Translations under genes and position numbers: made by a program
In this document: piece by piece, positions 43,684-43,979 of the stretch
Numbering within the stretch: position 1 is the first letter of the stretch
Layout of the letters: every line of letters starts with the position of its first letter
Assembly (NCBI RefSeq): GCF_004307995.1
Contig: NZ_SIRE01000046.1
Location: forward strand, 1-43,979
Direction of reading: 5' to 3'
Length of the DNA: 43,979 nucleotides
Source: Paenibacillus thalictri
GTDB taxonomy: Bacteria; Bacillota; Bacilli; Paenibacillales; NBRC-103111
The notes under the pieces: generated by a model
The model's database searches: none
What the model was told of the DNA's origin: nothing
What the model saw: the letters and a program-made list of their open reading frames with translations, nothing else

Positions 43684-43979
43684 TGTTGACAGTCCAGAGC
43701 CACTGTTCCGATAAGTTAAGAGCCAGCCCTCCGGAAAAAATGAGCCACTAATCTGGTAGTCGAAGCCATGCTCAAAGTAAGCATGTCAAGGCCGCGAAGC
43801 GTTCACTTTAGCCTTGACATGCGTCCATCCACCCCACACTCATATCAATCCCCAGCAGGCTGTTTTTTGCAAATGAAAAATGCTGAGTTTTGCTGCGAAA
43901 AATGCCGAGGTCACTTGCCAGTTAACATGAGTTATTGCGGAATTCGTTCCATCGCTTGTTTGAGTCGGAAGCTCTCGCC
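43684..43979 (-). mobile_element. Probable IS21-family element, terminal part
   Basis: From TGTTGACAGTCCAGAGCCAC at 43684 the sequence shows repeated GTGGCTC/TGGCTC motifs on the minus strand and a perfect 12-bp inverted repeat, GCATGTCAAGGC (43781-43792) with GCCTTGACATGC (43811-43822). A minus-strand frame runs in from the right edge. The arrangement resembles the istB-side end of an IS21-type element, but the assignment rests on little sequence. Confidence 0.4.
43932..43979 (-). CDS. Possible IstB-like ATPase, C-terminal fragment (partial)
   Basis: Reading in from the right edge on the minus strand, the frame gives GESFRLKQAMERIPQ then TAA. This resembles the C-terminal tail of IstB helper proteins (GESYRFK-type). 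Only 15 codons are in view, so the identification is tentative. Confidence 0.35.
   Translation of the reverse strand, partial: GESFRLKQAMERIPQ

Noticed and set aside
43741..43770. CTGGTAGTCG near 43754 as a remnant of the missing Tn7-like end (compare inverted CTGGTTCACGAC)
   Set aside because: Only a few bases agree, there is no 20-bp periodicity, and no TGTCTGGTGA terminus appears in inverted orientation.

Overview
The window looks like chromosomal DNA of a Paenibacillus-type Firmicute. This rests on gene content: a YesM/YesN-type two-component pair beside LplB/YtcP-type permeases, a sigW-rsiW-cdaA-cdaR-glmM-glmS block, a glmS ribozyme, strong GGAGG ribosome sites and frequent TTG/GTG starts. 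No species name can be read from the sequence alone.

Layout. (1) 1-1380: 3' end of a 23S rRNA gene, a 5S rRNA gene and twelve tRNA genes, closed by an intrinsic terminator. (2) About 1384-3345: a group II intron with its reverse transcriptase/maturase, sitting just after that terminator. (3) 3455-13801: a polysaccharide-utilisation cluster with a sensor kinase, an AraC-type response regulator, an M14 carboxypeptidase-like protein, two ABC permeases, a lipoprotein solute-binding protein and a secreted GH16 glycosidase. Two of these genes carry single in-frame stop codons: the regulator inside its DNA-binding domain and the GH16 enzyme inside its signal peptide. (4) 14124-16913: phosphoenolpyruvate carboxylase. 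(5) 17135-24620: a transporter remnant, then sigW, its anti-sigma factor, the c-di-AMP cyclase cdaA, its regulator cdaR, glmM and ribozyme-controlled glmS. (6) From 24645: a Tn7-like transposon in the classical attTn7 position, 25 nt past the glmS stop codon, with four tandem 20-bp end repeats. (7) 42488-43979: an IS3-family element and the end of a probable IS21-family element.

The Tn7-like element carries an XRE regulator and a complete type I restriction-modification system (hsdM, hsdS, hsdR) as cargo. Next comes a divergently transcribed protein with an HTH-like N-terminus and a RAMA-like C-terminus, then the transposition operon: a small stand-alone Mu-transposase C-terminal-domain protein, tnsA, an internally deleted tnsB copy, full tnsB, tnsC and two different TnsD/TniQ target selectors. 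The distal transposon end is not visible before the IS elements.

The most unusual content is in the tns region: the free TnsB-C-terminal-like protein translationally coupled to tnsA, the second tnsB relic, the paired TniQ proteins and the RAMA-domain protein facing the tns promoter across a repeated TTGCGCCA motif.
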